The notes under the pieces are model-generated. The model was not told the DNA's origin and searched no databases. It saw only the letters and a program-made list of their open reading frames with translations. From Lyophyllum atratum (taxonomy: Eukaryota; Basidiomycota; Agaricomycetes; Agaricales; Lyophyllaceae): a DNA stretch of 64,000 nucleotides. This document shows, piece by piece, positions 62,459 through 64,000 of the stretch. Numbering within the stretch: the stretch's first letter is position 1; each line of letters begins with the position of its first letter. Made by a program: the position numbers and the translations under genes. The stretch lies in the NCBI GenBank assembly GCA_014905825.1, contig JACGCN010000025.1:248001-312000 (forward strand), in the 5' to 3' direction.

Positions 62459-63898
62459 ATGCGCCCGCTGACGCTTCACTGCGCGTCAGCCCTGAACAAT
62501 GAGGAGTACGATCTCTACATGACAATCCTGAACGATCTGGCATGGACAGACGATACGGACTCTGGACAAGCGCACAATGATGCCTATTATGAGCAGATAA
62601 AAATCGGAATAAGGGAAGCGAGAGGATGGTTGAGGGGCAGGTATGCGCATCTGCCGCCTGGGACAATCGATTCGGTAAGTACATGTCCTTGGGTCGTCAT
62701 TTCCTCGGGCTTCTCAAACCGTCGTTTCTCCCAGATTCTTCGATTCTTCCTGCCGGATTTGAGCCAAGGGGACGTATTCACTGGCGGCCAATTCTTTGCT
62801 GGGCTACGGCTCGTTGTGCACGCGGAGAACGGGAAGGAGATTGACCGCGCACTGGCCTTTGTGCAAGGTGCGTCTGATGTTGAGATAAAACACGTCATGA
62901 TACTCACAAATTTGTAGCCCACCCTTCTGCGTCAGGCTCCCAAAAACGAGCGTCTGTAGATGCCGTCGTATCTCATCATGATCTCGGGCAACCCCCACCG
63001 ACCCCTTCGTCCTCGGGCCGAACATCCAATACCCCAACATCAACACCTCCGATGGCATCAAACCCATTCTCTGCCACCTGTCCGCCCACTCACCCTTCAC
63101 AACGCAATGACCCGCACACTGCACACAATCCCTTTCCCCGCTCCTCAACCAGCACCTGACTGCCCTGCCTCCCTGCAAAACAGCACCTCTGCTTCATCCT
63201 CCTTTCCCCTTCCTCGCGCAAATCCGCCTCCTCCCCCTGCCCTCTCCCACCTCCAACGCGCCCGCTCACACCCAAACTCCAAGTCTCCACCAGCACTACC
63301 GCCCCATCCTCCCGTTCCTCCAAAACCAGCCCACGTCAGGTGGACACTAATGAAGCAGTCCCTGCAGGCGAGCAAGGCCGCGCAGACGATGAAACGCGCA
63401 GAGGCGCAGCTGGAGCAGGAGAGGGTGCTGCAGGTGTTGAAAAGCAGCATGGTGGTGTCGGGTGGGTACAGCCTTGCGGGTGCGCGTGTGTCCCGCTCAC
63501 CTGTTGTCATAGGCACGCAGGTTCGCACCTCGTGTAACCGCAGCATCAACCCTAATAAGGTGGTCGTGAATGTGCAGGGACCGCTGGAGGCGACATTTCA
63601 TCAGGCGGGGTCGGTGTCGAGGTTGACTTTGGACTCGAGTGAGGAAGGGAGGGGGAGGGAGGGGAGGGCGCTGCCGTTGCCCAGGAGACGGAATACACAT
63701 ACCCAGCAGCAGCCGTCGCTCCGACTCGCCGCCCATGTCCATCTCCTCGCAGGAGCAGGTCGCCCATGCACAGGCGTCAGGAGAGGTGACATCACCACCC
63801 CGAGTTCAACCCACAACTCATCTGTTTCCGAGGCCTGCAGACAAGATCCTCCATTGGAGGCTGCAGACGAGTGTAAGGAACGATGCAATTCGAAGTAA
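62459..63898 (+). pseudogene. EH-domain-like basidiomycete protein, frameshifted
   Basis: ATG 62459; exon 1 62459-62674, intron to 62734, exon 2 62735-62867, intron 62868-62917 (50 nt), exon 3 from 62918. Exons 1-2 read LNNEEYDLYMTILNDL, EARGWLRGRY, then ILRFFLPDLSQGDVFTGGQF and FAGLRLVVHAENGKEID, which resembles the second half of an EH module (binds NPF peptides in endocytosis adaptors). Exon 3 is Pro/Ser-rich with NPFS and NPFPRS, then meets TGA at 63157-63159. The probable continuation (KPAHVRWTLMKQSLQASKAAQ, then a Glu-rich helix ending ERVLQVLKSS) is in the next frame, so a one-base change lies between about 62960 and 63157 with no good intron to explain it. The later part near 63470 probably contains a further intron. 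It may instead be an intact gene with a sequencing indel. Confidence 0.45.
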
Positions 63899-64000
63899 AA
63901 TTAGACCTCGAGTACCTCAAGGTGTATCCAACCTGGGTTATATATACAGATATCATTTGACCTCTCCTATCATTGAAGCGACTAGATCAATCTTGTGTCG

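Overview
The window looks like nuclear DNA of an agaricomycete (mushroom-forming) basidiomycete. Genes are broken by many short GT-AG introns of about 49-70 nt, and the protein families are typical of that group: F-box proteins, a Tnp2-type DNA transposase with its companion ORF, an ArmH-like flavin halogenase, and seven-helix membrane proteins of a lineage-expanded type. Everything was read by eye. Exon borders come from splice signals and from comparison of paralogous genes inside the window.

Layout. 0-1.4 kb: a kinase-like gene. 4.0-11.9 kb: two tandem F-box paralogs; the first is split by a complete 5.2 kb Ty1/copia element (4983-10199) with identical 318-bp LTRs and an ATCAT target duplication. 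12.1-13.9 kb: O-methyltransferase OMT1 (minus). 14.36-21.44 kb: a complete 7.1 kb LTR element with identical 419-bp LTRs and a GCGTT target duplication but no recognisable gag-pol, i.e. a LARD-like non-autonomous element. Its interior is full of repeated RNA hairpins. 22.3-27.5 kb: an adenylate-forming enzyme and a DHA2-type MFS pump (minus). 30.1-34.2 kb: two seven-helix membrane proteins. 34.5-39.2 kb: an anion:cation-symporter-type MFS transporter divergent from an apparently intact flavin-dependent halogenase. 41.6-51.3 kb: a second set on the plus strand (MFS pump, adenylate-forming enzyme, a MetE-like gene on the minus strand, OMT2). 51.7-52.9 kb: a third seven-helix gene. 55.5-59.9 kb: a truncated carboxylesterase and a Tnp2 transposase pseudogene. 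60.3-63.9 kb: a transposon-associated ORF and an EH-like gene with a frameshift.

How the genes may work together. From 12 to 51 kb the genes form a mirror: MFS, adenylate-forming enzyme and OMT run outward on both sides of a centre near 34.7 kb that holds the halogenase and the small-substrate transporter. This suggests a specialised-metabolite locus for a halogenated, O-methylated carboxylic-acid-derived compound. No polyketide synthase is visible, so the scaffold would come from elsewhere. The pathway is inference; the mirror arrangement is directly visible.

Most unusual signals: (1) about 16 copies of a two-stem hairpin with paired base changes inside the LARD; (2) a copia LTR carrying an intron-containing segment and, downstream, the same segment with exactly the intron removed; (3) an 11-nt microexon conserved in both MFS paralogs; (4) GC-AG introns whose donors swap with GT between paralogs; (5) an exact in-frame 204-bp tandem duplication over the ATP-binding loop of one adenylate-forming enzyme. 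Single-base losses in homopolymers within two transposon genes may be real decay or assembly error.
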